64,000 nt of DNA from Russula earlei (taxonomy: Eukaryota > Basidiomycota > Agaricomycetes > Russulales > Russulaceae): contig JAGFNK010000106.1 in assembly GCA_025769875.1 (NCBI GenBank), positions 1-64,000 of the forward strand, read 5' to 3'. The position numbers and the translations under genes are program-made. Under the pieces are notes generated by a model, which made no database searches, was not told where the DNA came from, and saw nothing but the letters and a program-made list of their open reading frames with translations. Shown piece by piece: positions 46,585 to 59,682 of the stretch (positions are counted from its first letter, which is position 1; each line of letters starts with the position of its first letter).

Positions 46585-48046
46585 ATGATTGTCGTCCTCG
46601 CCATCCTTGCAGCCACCCGTGCGTCCCCTGTTGGAGAACATTCAACCCGAGTCGTCACCCTTGACCAACTGCAAGCGCGTTCCTCCTCCTGCGATGACCC
46701 AGAAGGGTGCCGATCGCTCTGGGACATTATACGGAGCTGCGCCGTCATCATCCTCTTGTGCACGTGGTTCGCGGTACACCCCAACATCCCGAGTCCCAAT
46801 GAGAAATGGCCAAGGGTCACGTTGCGCCGCGTGGGACTCATGCTCGCCGCGCTTTTTGTGCCGGAAATCATGATCGCATGGGCGTTGAAGCAACGACAGG
46901 CCGCCGCCGAACTGGCGGAGAGGCACAAAGGTGAGTTCTCTGATAATAAAAAAAACATACAGAGGGCCGTGGTCGTCGGCGATGACCAACCAGAGATTAG
47001 AGGAGGGATGGACGATCACCCACGGATTCTTCGCCATCATGGGAGGATTCATGGCGTATGAGGGGAACCAGCCCGTCCGAGTGCTCTTGCCCGAGGAGCT
47101 GGGGTCCTATTCTCTGACGGGTTACGGCGACTTCCCCCGGATCGCGAAGGAGGAGATCGAGGACAGGAGCAAAGGGGACGCCATCTCCAAACTGGTCGTC
47201 GTCCTGCAGACCGCCTGGTTCGTGACGCAGTGCGTTGCGCGAGCGGTCCGGGGGCTGCCCGTCACCGAACTGGAACTCGCCACGGTCGCCTTTGCCAGCC
47301 TCAACTTCGTGCTGTACCTCATGTGGTGGAACAAGCCCCTGCACGTGCAACGCGGGGTGCGGGTGTACAAAAAGCGAGACGCCGAACGGCCCCAGCCCAT
47401 CGACGACGGGCCCGTCGGAGGTGCCACGAGCGACGTCGGATTTTGGGGGGCGCTTCGAGACGCGCTCGCGAAGGACCTTCCCGCCGCGATCCGCCGCGGG
47501 CCGTCCCACGACGTCGGAGACATGATGATGTGGCCGTTGCGCGTCTGCTCGTGGCCGATCGAGAAGCCCTTCGAGATCCTCTTTGGCGAAGAGGACTACG
47601 GAGACCCGACGTGCCTGAGGGTCAACACGTTCTATCCTGGCCGGTGGGCCGCCGGCGGGAGGCAGCGGCTTTTCGCGCTGGCCACCGTGACCGCCGTCAC
47701 GTTGGTCTTTGGCGCCATCCACTGCATCGGATGGTCGTTGGCTTTTCCCTCGGGTGCAGAGCGGATCCTATGGCGCATCGCCGCGATCTCCATCACTGCT
47801 ATCCCGGTCGTGGGTATGCCGTTCATGTTGGCGGCTGCTAATTACGACGAAGACGAGGACGAGGACGATGATAGCTGTGCTGCTCTTGTCAGACCTATTG
47901 TGATATTCCTGGTTCCGGCGGTGCTGATACTTCAGTATATGTTTGGTCGATTGACGTTGCTTATGCTCCCACTCCTGGGTCTTAGATCACTTTCTCCTGC
48001 AGCCTTCCATGTTGTACACTGGACTTCGTTTATCCCACATTTATAA
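46585..48046 (+). CDS. Agaricomycete integral membrane protein, unknown function
   Basis: Two exons, 46585-46930 and 46965-48046, joined by an unusually short 34-nt intron (donor GTGAGT, acceptor CAGAG), giving 475 aa. The start is chosen because it opens with a signal-like segment (MIVVLAILAATRAS) and because of the upstream TATA box. Family landmarks: CRSLWDIIRSCAVIILLCTW, WPRVTLRRVGLMLAALFVPE, WTITHGFFAIMGGFMAYEGN, ISKLVVVLQTAWFVTQCVAR and VLYLMWWNKPLHVQRGVRVY. At least five hydrophobic segments are spread through the protein, the last two near the C-terminus around an acidic loop (DEDEDEDDD). The family is expanded in mushroom genomes but I know no demonstrated role. A paralogous fragment lies at 38306-38545. 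Confidence 0.8.
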
Positions 48047-48471
48047 TTTACGCATTCATGATCCGTCCTCATCACGCTTGCCACACAGTACTGGTTCCAG
48101 GATTGTTGATAGACTTGTATGATGGAATTAAGTTTTGCTTGCCGGTCCCGATCTGTTGCAGATTTCGTGAGGATGCTCAGATCAGAGACCGGACTAAAGT
48201 TGACTCAACCGAAGCCGTACTCTAAAGTTACGCGCATACCCCAACCACTTCATCTTGATGCACAGGCCATTTCAATACTAGCGATACACCTCTTTCAGGA
48301 CGCTACAATACAACATCGAGCGGCGTGAAAACGGTCCCTTTTTTAGCACAGAGGAATCGGTAGTAGAACAATAAACATGGAACCATAAACGTGAGTGAGA
48401 CGATATGCGTGCAACCGATGAGCAGTGAAAACGCAACGCTGTCAAGTCTAGCTCTAGCTAGAAAATGACAA
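48047..48471. other. Intergenic region between convergent membrane-protein genes
   Basis: Two 3' flanks meet here. No coding or repeat signal was seen. Confidence 0.45.
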
Positions 48472-51232
48472 CTAGAGCGTCCCAGTCGGTAGACCACCGG
48501 GAGGTTGGTCGGGGGGGGCGATTGTCGATATCGCTTTGCGCGCAATCTCTTGCGGGCCGCCACGGGAGTGAATGTATCCCTCAATAATCGATATCGCCTC
48601 GTCGACGTGAGGACCTTTCTTTTCCGCCAAGACGTTCGCCACGAAAGATAAGAACTCGTCGATGATATAACCGGGGACCTCATCTGCTGGTGGGACATCT
48701 GACTGCTGTAGGACTTGGCGCAGGAGGTTGACGAGTAATTCCTGGGTCCAAATAGCGCATGGATATTCCTTCCAATCTGCGGTGATGCTGTGGAAAGTGC
48801 CTACGAATAGGGAGCGGGATGAATGTTGAGATGCTGCCTTGTTGGACCGGACCGCCGTGATGAACAACTCGACGACATACACGAGACCGCCGTCACGCAA
48901 ATCTTGCATGCGACAAAGTTGTGTCTTGATCGGCGTTTGTGTGTTCATCAGCTCGCATAATTCGTTCACGCTTAATTCAGGAGCGCTAAGCTCTCCGAGT
49001 GTTTTTGGTTGATACACGGCATAGTCCCAACCTGATGCCGAGATGCTACGGAACAACCACGGGCAGACCCACAAGCGTTGCATGAGCAATCGAGGTGGGA
49101 TCAATTGCGGCATGAGGTATGTTGGGATTGGACGCATTCCCTCATCTGGAATGCGTCGAGGGTCATCTTGCCATTCCAAAACGGTGTGAGGAAGATAGTA
49201 GAGGACGCCACCAGTTGCGTTCATCATGGTCTCCACGAGTGAAATGACTTTGTCATCCACCTCTTTGGCCCAACCGAGGATATTCCATGTGTATTCCAGC
49301 TCGGCAATTTGGCCCTTGTTGGAGCGCATGATCTCGTGGAGTCGCTCTTCCATCTTGTCCAGCTCTACCTCAGGGGTCAGCTCGTCGTGTAGATTGAGTG
49401 CCGAATCCCAGGCACTCTTCATATACTGGTCAATAGTCCCGACTGTCTGGGCTGCTAACACGTCCTTGTCGCTTTCTGTTTCTCCTTGCACGGCAGCAAG
49501 ACGAGAAATGACGTGCTGCGCAGCATCATGAACTGCAGAAGTCTGCAGCATCTTGCGTACAGCGATGATTGACATGCATGTCCTGCGTACTACTGTCGTC
49601 GAGTCGAATCCCTGCGTGGCTTCCGCGCGATTACTCTCAATGGCGCCGAGATATCTGAGAGTTTGGGCCAAAATCTCTGATTCTGTGAACCACTCCCATT
49701 CATGTTCCATATGTAGCACCAACGAAAGTGCCGCGTCAACACAAGCAGTTGGCACGCTTGCGGCGGTCATCTTCTGTGGGGAGAATACCAGGATCTGCAC
49801 AGGTTTTGAGAAGCCGGGTGATCCTGCTGCAGAGGTCATGAAGATGAAGGGAATCTTTGCGTTGCGTGGACCCAGTGGTTGCGACGGCTTGAGTAGGCGG
49901 GCCATGGTTATGAAGCACGAGCGCCGACTCGTTTTGGCCCTCGCCCTCTGCAACGGTCTCCCAAACCTTCTGCCCCCACGTCGAACCGAATGAGCCAGGG
50001 ATACCAAGGACAAACGGTTCGAGTTCGCTGTCTTCAGTTAGGTTGTCGATGACCCAACGTATGGCATTAGCGTCCCGCTTCTTGCGTTCCTTAGATTCGT
50101 GCATCGCGAGTTGGATACGACCTTCAGTCATATTCGTGCTGACTTTCTTCCACTCTCCATCCGTGCCATGAGGCTTGTGTTTCCGTCTGCGAATCAGCTG
50201 GACGAGAAGCCAGAAGACGGCAGAGAGCGGGCTTTGATATGGAGACTGGGCGTCTTGAACGGGCGCGATGATAGTCCAAAGATAGAAAGAGATAGCAACC
50301 CCTATGGTAACGGTGGTGGCGGTTGCCGTGGATGTGTTGATTTTGAAGAGGAAATCGGCCAGGCCGACGAAGAATAAGAAGAGAGAGATGTGTATGAGGG
50401 CGGGCACAGCGTCGACCACCACGGGCATGTACCACCGTTGGGTCCCTTCGTACAAAAACTGGCGGATACGGGAACGTTTGAGGGCATGATTATATCGCTG
50501 GAAGACGTGCATGTAGTCGCGGACCCACTGCTGGACAAGAGTTGCGGCGAGAGCGGCGGTTAAACTGAAAACCAGGCTCATGAACCAGTATATATTAACC
50601 CTAACATCCGATTTCTCGGCGCGAAAATCCTCCAAGGGTGGGGGGAGGTTAACTGTAGAGGGAACGGGTGAACCGCTGGCTGCAAGTTGCGCAGATATTT
50701 GAGCCAACAACTGGACGGATTGCCGTGTATAATACACATTGTCCTGCATCGGATTCGGCACCAGAAGCTTGTAGCTCTCAGTGAGAAATGCGGTCAAACT
50801 GGCGGAGTATAAACCGGCCTGATTGGAAAAGCATCGCCTCAGCATTGAACAGGCAGAGGGAAGGGGGGCCTGAAACGCACGAAAATAATGATGCCTTCCA
50901 TATCGTCCTTCCAGGTCTCGACCAGCGCCTTGTCGTGGCTTTCGGCCTCACCCACGTAGACAGACCAAAAATTGGCGGCTCTCTCATCATATTCTTCAGT
51001 ATCATGATTCTTGTGCATGTCGCCGGAAGGAGGGGGGGTGTGTGACTCGGGGAGGGGTCCATCCACCTCTACACTTGCCTGGTTGATGGGTTTCTCAGGA
51101 TCTTTTTCCCCTACGCCAACAATATTGGACTACACAAAGAGCGAACGGACCTCGCAAGACGTACCGGATGGCAATGGCCCCGCATTCTGTGCCTCCAGAT
51201 CAGGATCAGGAATGGGACTTGATGCTTGTGCC
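48472..51232 (-). CDS. DUF6535-type membrane protein, one apparent frameshift
   Basis: On the minus strand a first exon from about 51232 (MAQASSPIPDPDLEAQ) probably joins an exon at about 51080-50881 (FWSVYVGEAESHDKALVETW, then KDDMEGIIIF). A 62-nt intron leads to 50818, where AGLYSASLTAFLTESYKLL continues the domain. This W...D...DxLLxFAGLFSAxLTAFxxE pattern is DUF6535, found in agaricomycetes. Membrane segments follow (VNIYWFMSLVFSLTAALAAT, VVVDAVPALIHISLFLFFVG, GVAISFYLWTIIAP). The C-terminal 450 residues are soluble and helical. Near 49743 one extra T breaks the frame: RRKRAN / ACVDAALSLV is continuous only if it is skipped. The first intron is uncertain, because the GTACGT donor does not keep phase. 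Function unknown. Confidence 0.7.
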
Positions 51233-51603
51233 ATGAAGAGGACAAGAAGGGGACAGTGAGGCACAGACGAGGGCAGAAGGGTCAATTGGCGGGGCTCGAA
51301 TGGTCAGGTCGCTCTCCTTGCGCTGGCACACGGCCCTGGGAGCACAACTAGGAAACGGCGCAAACTTAGGTAGGGCTAGGCCCCGTACGTAACGAAGAAA
51401 GAATGGGCAGCGTTCCGTCACAAGGCCGAGTCATTCAAGTGGCGATACATCCTGATTGACGCCTTGAGCGTTGAACACTTGAACCTTCAACTCAACACCC
51501 CCTGCACCCCCTGCCTGCTTCGTCGAGGTATCCCGTCCCATCGTCGCCCAAGCCGCAGCGTGTTAAAACTTGCCGCGCCTCATACTTTCCTCTTTAAACC
51601 AAA
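51233..51603. promoter_or_regulatory. Divergent intergenic region, DUF6535-type gene and NACHT-WD40 gene
   Basis: About 370 bp separate two start codons that face away from each other, so both promoters must lie here. I see no defined motif. Confidence 0.4.
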
Positions 51604-54600
51604 ATGGCTTCTCACCCGGGCCGTCGCCCAGTGAGATCGGGAACTATACTGGTTCCGGTCGCCGCGACGTCCAACTTGAAGCTCACAGGTAGACAGCTTC
51701 CTGTCCATTTGTAAAATCACCAGAGGATTGTTCTCATTCGATGAACGGATAGACATCACGATCAAGTCAGATCCATACGGCTCTTACAAGCCTTCTCGTT
51801 CGATAGACCTTCATGTGGACGACGATATCATATCTACGTCCTTTCAGCAGCGTCAATCAGAGTCGACGCTCACTTGGGAAGTCGATTCCCCAGTGTAAGT
51901 CTACTCTATCGTCTTTCCTGTACCGCATCACGAGCCTGTTGTAGCTCTATCACACAAAAATCTACCATAACTATCCAACCGTACGAAGCTCGTGTGTTCA
52001 TTCGGAGAAAGAAAGCGGAGGCTGTCACTATTCACGGGGACGCTGTGTTCCGTTTCTGCTCATCCAGACCTGGAGACAAACATGGTGAGCCCCGTCTCGT
52101 TGTCTCATGAGTTGAATAAACCACTCCACTTCCCAGACTTCGAGCGCGCCTGTGCTGGATACAATGTCGTCCTTACTGTCGTGATGCAGAAAGACGCCAA
52201 GGTATGTGTATACGCATAGTAGCCAAGGAACTGCCTAAATTGTTCCACGCAAAGTTGAAGGACAAAATTCGAAGCGGACATGAAGGCGGTGCAACGCTCG
52301 AGATCGACAATTCATCTGTTAACCTTCCAAAGGCATCCAATTCGTTCAAACGCTCCTTGGACTCCTTACACGATCTTATGGAACTGCTCTTGCCTATGCC
52401 CTCTGTACGTCGTTTGTGATATCAGCGAGGCTTTTCGGTTACATGTATCACCGTCAGCTTTATGAAACGGCCAGTAGAACAAAGGATGCCCTCAGTACTG
52501 CTTGCGATGTGAGTTTCTTACCCCATGGTATCCCAGAGGAGGCTTATGTTTTCCGTCGGGGAGGTTATGCCCGCAGATAAGGTGGAAGAGGATCTCCAGA
52601 TCCTAGGCGAGCAAATTCATGGCCTGCTCATAGACATGAAATCGAACATTTCCTCCGAACGTCTTTCGTCACAAACCCAGACGCTCGCATCTCTACTTAA
52701 CTTGGTTGAGAATGCTGCCTTGTTTGCAGAGGACTGTTCCAAACCCGAGTTTCAAGGTGAGCAGTGGGCTTGTTAATTCTAGTTGTCAGCACTGTCTGAA
52801 TGCAAAAGAACTCCGCAACGCTGATAATAGAAGAAACATTCTCGACGAGTTCGGCCAACAGTTGACGATTTTAAAGAGAAATTTCATTTCCGGAAAAGAA
52901 AAGTCTGGATGGTCCCAGCCATATCACAGACCTTCAGCCTCTCGAGCTCTTCTTTCTTTAGAGGAGATCGGAAGCAAAGTCAGCTCTGTCTACCCTGCAC
53001 CGGTCCCACCCTCTGTTATACGTGAGTTCTTACCAATGCTCACGACCCCGCCATTACACTAACCGCGTTGTTTGTAGAAGTGGACGACAGGTGGCAGCTC
53101 ATGTCCTTCCTTGACCCATATTTCGTCCCGACGCCTTTGCTGAATTTTTCTTGTCTGGACTCGACCAGAAGCTACCAGTTGTCTGAAATCATTGCCTGGT
53201 TCGATAAGACTGATGAGCCAAATGTCCTGTGGATCAGCGGTGCTCCTGGGTCTGGAAAGACATCCATAGCGTGGAGCCTCATCGCGGAGCTGGAAAAGCA
53301 GCAGCGTTCGGCTGGAGAATTCTTCTTTAGGCCTGGTCAACATACGCCGCAACAGCTCTGGCGTACCATGGCTTTCAAGATGGCGGAGTTCCATCCTGCT
53401 CTCAAAAGTGAGATCAACAAAGTATTAAAGAGAGAGGAAGGTTTTGATCGGGATAACATCACTCTAACTTTTGAGAAGCTCGTTGCTGGTCCTCTCAAAG
53501 CCTTAGATGTCCTATTGTCTAATTGTGGCCCAATTCTTTTGATCGACGACCTCGAACAGTGTTCACGCTGGTCCCCAGATTGGGAGACTGTCTTGGATAC
53601 CTTACCGCTCTGGTTATCCCTACCGCCCCACTGCAAACTCATTATCACAAGTCGACACCAACATGACATAGCGAAGGTCTTTGAAAACAAAGACATCAAA
53701 CGCGTAGAACTTTTGACAGGAAACGAGGCCGACTACAACACTGACTCTGACGTACGCACTTACCTCAATCACTGCTTCACAGAGATGAAGAGGCAAGACA
53801 ACTCGATCCCGAAGGATTGGCCTCGTGACGATGCAATTTCAAAGTTGGTCGAACATGCGAAGGGATTTTTTAAATGGGCAGCTCTTGTCGTCGACGATAT
53901 CCAAAAGCCCGGGCGAGATAGGGACAAGCAACTAGCGACTATCGTCGAAGGCGGGACGACGATTGCAGTCGATGATTTAGACCCATATCTCGAGCAGATT
54001 TTCCAAACCGAATTCGAGAGTAATCCCTCCGACCCCCTCCTAGCGACTATGGCGACAATTGCTCTCAGCAAACGACCGCTGACATTGGACGATCTCAAAC
54101 ATTTCCTTGAGAATCAAAATCAATTGCCGTCCTCCACCGAACCATCACTGGACGACATCTGCCGCCATTTGTTGCCGATCGTTTCAATTGACAGTGAAAG
54201 CGGTGGATTTTCCTTGCGACACAAGGCATATGAGAAATACCTGATCGATCCCTAAACGATGTACAGTTCATAATAATGCATTCCTCATCGACCGGAGCAA
54301 AGTGCACAGGGAGATGGCAATTTCATGTCTCAAGATCATGCAGCAAAAACTGAAGTTCAACATCTGTGGACTCAAATCATCGTACCAGATGAATTATCAG
54401 GTTGAAAACAAAATCGAAGAACATATCCCTTCCCACCTAGCTTATTCTTGTCAGTTTTGGGCGGATCACCTCCGTGACATTGGCGCAACGGAGAAACGTG
54501 ACACGGAACTTGTCAGCCTACTGAAGAACTTCCTCAACTTCCAATTGTTGTATTGGCTCGAGGTGCTGAGCCTGTTGTCACAATCCAACCTAGCATCCAA

Positions 54601-57600
54601 GTCGCTCCTTGTGGCGGCAGAATGGCTTGAGGTATGCGAGCCACTGTATCTTCCGCGACGGCCAAAACTCACACGTTTTGTCACCAGGCCACGGATAAAG
54701 ATCTATCCTTACTAGCCGCCGATGCGAGTCGGTTCTCTGTTACCTTCGCGGATGTCATTTCAGAAAGCGCTCCCCACATCTATCTGTCCGCGTTGCCATT
54801 TGCTCCTCCTTCGTCTCCAGTCTCTAAACGGTACCGTGATCCATTTTCCCGGACGATCAAAGTATTGCACGAGGAGGGGATCAAGTGGCCATCCATGCGA
54901 TTTTCCATCCCAACGAACGGGTCTGTCAACAGTGTCTCTATTCACCCCGAAGGCAAGAGGGTGGCGGCGGCGATGAGCTCTGGTGACGCGATGGTCTTCT
55001 CCATGACTTTGGGAGAAACCCTATTCCCCCTCTCTGGCCACGGTTGGTCGACCATCCGGTCGATCGCATATAGTCCGAAAGGGAAAAGGATTGCAACTGG
55101 TGCGCTTCTTCGCATGTCTGCATTCCGGCCTGTGCTAAAACCGAGCGGAAGGATGTGACGATAGGTGCCTGAGGATCTTTAACGCTGAGAATGGTTCACT
55201 TCTCTTTGGGCCGTTTGAACTCCATTCAGACTGGATCCGATCCATTGCTTGGTCCCCAGATGGACAACGGTGAGCCTCGGCCACTTTGCGTGTAACGCGG
55301 CCCATCTCACGCGTCCATCGTATATATAGAATTGTGACTTGCTCGGATGACAGGAAAGTCAAGATAGTGGCCGTCGAGACGGGTGAGGTAATACATGATA
55401 CTGCCCTCCACAGCGACTGGGTTCGGACTGTCCTCTATACGACAGATTTCTTCATTTCGGGTTCCGATGATAGGCAGGTTACACTTATCATGCTGTTTTC
55501 CTGTGCTGAATGGGGAGAAATAGGACCGTGAGGATATACGACGCCACCACAGGAGAGGCATCAGGTGAAGCATGGTCAATGGGGCAAGGAGGATTTATCA
55601 AGACCATCGCTATCTCTCCAGACAAGAAGATTTTGGCAGCAGGCGGCGATGACCGCTCAATTGTACTCTATAATATGGACACACGGACAATGATGAACCA
55701 ACCGATGAGAGGCCACACCCAAGTGAGTCCATCCAGAAATTTCTCACGACATACACATACTCAGGTTTTCCAGTCGGTCATCTCCCTGGCGTTTTCGCCG
55801 GATGGACAATGGCTTGCCTCAGGTTCTGAAGATTGCACCGTTCGCCTGTGGAATGTCCAGACAGGACAGAAGCTCTGTGATCCTCTATACGGCCATTCGT
55901 CCAATGTGAACTGCGTCCGGTTCTCTCCTGGCATGAAGCAGCTTGTTACAGGTGAGCCTATTCCGTCCAAGAACAGGCGCATGTGCCCTAACCACGTTGA
56001 GTAGGTGATGAAGGTCGCTCCATACGGTTCTTTGACTTGGATGCGCTGCCTATTCAGAGAAACGCTCAAGAAAGCACGGGAACACTCCCCATTCAGGTCA
56101 ACGCCCAAGGAGGCACGGGAACACTTCCGATTCAGCCCAACGCCCAAGGAGGCACGGGAACACTCCCGATTCAGCCCAACGCCCAAGGAGGCACGGGAAC
56201 ACTCCCGATTCAGCCCAACGCTCAACGAGGCACGGGAGTGTTCCTTGCAACAATCGCATGCCACGATGGCCATACAATCCTTGCAAGTGACGGCTCGATC
56301 ATCTCTCGATGGAATGTCAATAATGGGAACGTGGAGAAGGCACCTCTCGAAGGTGATTCCGAGCACTTGGCGAACGTCCAATCTGTTTCGATATCCCCAA
56401 ATGGCCAACTCATCGTCACTGCCGCAAGGCGGACGATGATGATCTGGGAAGTCGAAAGCGGGGCCAAGTTATGCGGTCCACTTGAGGGACACGAGGATGT
56501 CATCAATGCACTCAACTTCTCCGCAGACAGCAAGAAGGTCGTCTCGGGAAGTGACGACCGAAGCATCAGGATATGGTCAGCTAAGACTGGACAGAGTATA
56601 GGCGGTCCTATGAAAGGTCACGACGACAGTGTGAGATGTGTATGCTTTAGGTGCATTTTCCACATTCATTTGAAGCTGTAAGGGTGAAATCTGACGCCGG
56701 ACTAGCCCCGACGGGAAGCAGGTTGCAAGTGGTAAGTCTTTGTCGGTTACAAATCCTTCCTACTCACTTTCTCCAGGGTCCTATGACACAATTATATGGT
56801 CCGTCGAAAGCGGGGAAAAAGTTCATGAGCCTCTCTCACACCATGGAGGATCTGTGGGTGCATTTACAGGCGTCTTTCTTCTGTTATTGATCGATCTTCC
56901 AGATAAATGCGGTTTCATATTCTCCCAATGGTCTGTACCTCGCAACTGCTAGCAATGATTACACTGTCGCCATTTGTGATGTCGCGACGGGCGGGCAGAA
57001 CGTGTTACGTCGTTTGTCGGATCATGGAGGAGGGGTGAAAGTGCTTAGTTGGTCTCCAGACTCCGAAAAAATCATCTCAGGGGCATCAGACAACATCATC
57101 CGTGTTTTCGAAGTCGAGACAAGCATTCTCCTATGTGAGCCTCTCACAGGTCATACAAACGAAGTGACAGCAATCTCCTTCCGCTCGCTTCGGCATAGTA
57201 AGGAACAACAAATCGTTTCTTGTCAGTGGCTTCTCTTGGGCCCTGTCTGCGAATGTTACCGACCTTCCTTCTCAGGTAGCCTTGACGGAACGGTTCGAGT
57301 TTGGGAACTCAGAATAAGGAGCTTTGCGCAGACTCAGAGATTTTCAGAGGATCACAACGATTGGGTCAGTTTGCGTTCCCCAGCTTGGGCGATGTGCTCA
57401 CCTCTATCCAGGTCCACGCCATTGCCTTCTCTCCCCTCGACGATAGCATAGCATCCGGTGATGATGATGGTCAACTGGTCGTGATGGATGCAGTCGCAGG
57501 GACCCATAAATTCTCTAAAAACGCACACAAGGACTGGATCCGCTGTGTAACATACTCGCCAGACGGGAAGAGGATTGCGACATGTTCCCTGGATGGAATG

Positions 57601-58626
57601 ATCTGCATCTGGGACGCAGAGAGTGGCGACCGCCTGCTGGAGCCTATCCGGGGTCATACCGAAGCAGTCTTGTCAATTGAGTTTTCGCCTGACGGAAAAT
57701 TCCTAGTCTCAGGTAACGCATGTCTGTAAATGTCTTGTTGGGTCTAATGGGTCACTCTAGGGAGTGAAGACAAGACTGTTCGTACCTGGGATACGCTCCC
57801 TGTGCTCGACAACGTGTTCGACCTGAACCCGCCCGCATACCACGGCCACACGGGTGCAGTCAACGCAGTGGCATACGCAGATGGAGGAAAGCTGATCGTG
57901 TCGGGTTCTGCCACCGCCGAAATTGCCGTTTTGGACGTCTTGAATGGAACGGTCGGCGAGACGAGTAAACGACAGTTCAGCGCCCTCGGCGGAGCGATCC
58001 TTTCGATCTGCGTCTTTGGAAAGAAGATATTCTCCAGTTCAGAAGACAAGACGATTCGGGTCTGGGAGTTGCACACCGGTCATGCCCTCTTCTCCATCCT
58101 TCTTGGTCACACGGGGCCGGTCAACGCAATTACGCTTACTCCCGACGGGAAAAGGATCATCTCTGCCTCGGACGACGGCAGCCTGAGGATATTTCACTCG
58201 GACAATGGCGAGGCATGCGTGATGCCTTTCTACACATCTAATCGGATCTTTTCCGTCGCGGTATCGCATCGCGGCACGCTCGTCGCTAGCGGCGGCGAGG
58301 ATATGAACGTGCATGTTTGGCGCGCCAACATGGAAGGCCGAGCTGTGTGGCCGGATGATTTCATTCGGAAGGTGCGCACGTTAGAGTTTTGTCTTGTCGA
58401 CGAACGAGGTGTGCTTGCGGATTTCACCATGCAAAGCGATGGATGGCTTCATGGGTGCACGGGTGACCCCATATGTTGGATACCGCCATTTTATCGAACA
58501 GGCTTATGGACGCCACGGACCGTGGGAATTATTGGGGCATCAGAGACGATTCTTGACTTGAGGAGTCTTGTTCATGGAACGAACTGGGAGCAATGCAGGA
58601 CACATGATTTTGCAGACAAGGCCTGA
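51604..58626 (+). CDS. NACHT-WD40 receptor-like protein (NLR type), one apparent frameshift
   Basis: A many-exon gene. First exons 51604-51688, 51753-51894, 51945-52084 and about 52133-52200 give a beta-rich N-terminal region (ITIKSDPYGSYKPSRSIDLH, STITIQPYEARVFI) of unknown type. A helical linker follows (LKDKIRSG..., EDLQILGEQIHGLLIDMKSN). The exon starting 53078 holds the NTPase: WISGAPGSGKTSIAWSLIAE (Walker A), GPILLIDDLEQ (Walker B), CKLIITSRH (sensor). WD40 repeats run from about 54688 to the end, at least 12 units such as SLAFSPDGQWLASGSEDCTV, ALNFSADSKKVVSGSDDRSI and CVTYSPDGKRIATCSLDGMI. Such proteins act as intracellular sensors in fungi, and some control heterokaryon incompatibility. 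At 54254 one extra C makes DP-stop; the paralogue at 58.9 kb keeps the frame there. Confidence 0.82.
56051..56245 (+). repeat. 39-bp in-frame minisatellite in the WD40 region
   Basis: Five tandem units of 39 bp encode a 13-residue repeat (NAQGGTGTLPIQP) between two WD40 blades. Units 3 and 4 are identical at the positions I compared; the first and last are diverged. The unit length is a multiple of three, so copy-number change would lengthen a loop without breaking the frame. Confidence 0.92.
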
Positions 58627-58879
58627 GAGCAATCAACACACAAAAACTGCTCATGTTCATTACTGGTCCCATCTCTAAATTTGCTAGCCTTTACCTTTAT
58701 CTTCCTTTTGTGTTTTTGGAAAGTGTTTCATTCCAGGTTGTGTTATTGAAGACTTGTTAATAATCAAGATTTCCTGAATCTTGAACTTAAACTTGGATTT
58801 CAGAATTTTCTGGAAGTGACAGGAATGACAGGTGTGATGTAAGTGACATGATGCATATAATAAATTATTGCCATTTTCA
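58627..58879. other. Spacer between the NACHT-WD40 gene and its inverted paralogue
   Basis: AT-rich 3' flank. No feature identified. Confidence 0.45.
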
Positions 58880-59206
58880 GTGAGAATAAGCTAGGTGGGA
58901 AGGGATATACTCTTCGATTTTGCGTTCAATCTGATAGTTCATCTGGTATCACAATTTGAGTCCACAGATGTTGAACGTCAGTTTTTGCTCCATGATCTTG
59001 AGAGATGAGATGGCCATCTCCTTGTGCACTCTGCTCCACTCAATGAGGAATGTTCTGTTATTATAAAGTGTACATCGTTTAGGGTCGGTCATGTAGCTCT
59101 GATATGCCTTGTGTTGCAAGTGGAATCCACCACTTTTACTGTCAATTGAAACGATCGGCAACAAATGGTGGCAGATGTCATCCAGTGACTCTTCGGTGGA
59201 AGACGG

Positions 59207-59642
59207 TGTTGAGATAAAGAGTAGCCAAGGCATTGACACATTGGCCCAAACTGTCCGGGCGGCCCACAGGCCCGGACCACATAAGCATTTCAGCTAAGTT
59301 GCTGAAACACGTATGATAACAAAATTGATAGTATGATCTAAGACAATTGGTAGCTAGCACATAGCAATTGTGAAAACAATTTGATAGTTACTACAGACAA
59401 AATAATTACAGACGCTCTCAGATACTTAAGAGCATCATACATACAGTAGATACTTCAGTTTCATCTCACAGAAACTGAAGTAAGTACTTACTATCTCACA
59501 ATCTTATCAGTAGCTGATTATGTGTTGTAGTATCATTTTTATTAGGTAAATATGACACAAAAGTTTCATCTCACAGAAACTGAATATCATTTTTATTAGA
59601 TCTACTATGATCTAATCTTCCTTATCACTGTGCGATTCAACA
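59207..59642. mobile_element. Solo LTR, family 3 (436 bp)
   Basis: Ends TGTTGA and TCAACA form a perfect 6-bp inverted repeat. Flanks are gacgg (59202-59206) and gacag (59643-59647); the intact paralogue has the complement of gacgg here, so the second copy shows one transition at a CpG. A 'cagtttctgtgagatgaaact' unit occurs twice inside. The intact gene shows the exact empty site. Confidence 0.85.
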
Positions 59643-59682
59643 GACAGCAATCAATTTTAATTTTGAAGGAAATGTTCAAAAT

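Noticed and set aside
51874..52110. 78-codon frame as a separate small gene
   Set aside because: It reads through an intron of the NACHT-WD40 gene; its second half is exon 3 of that gene.
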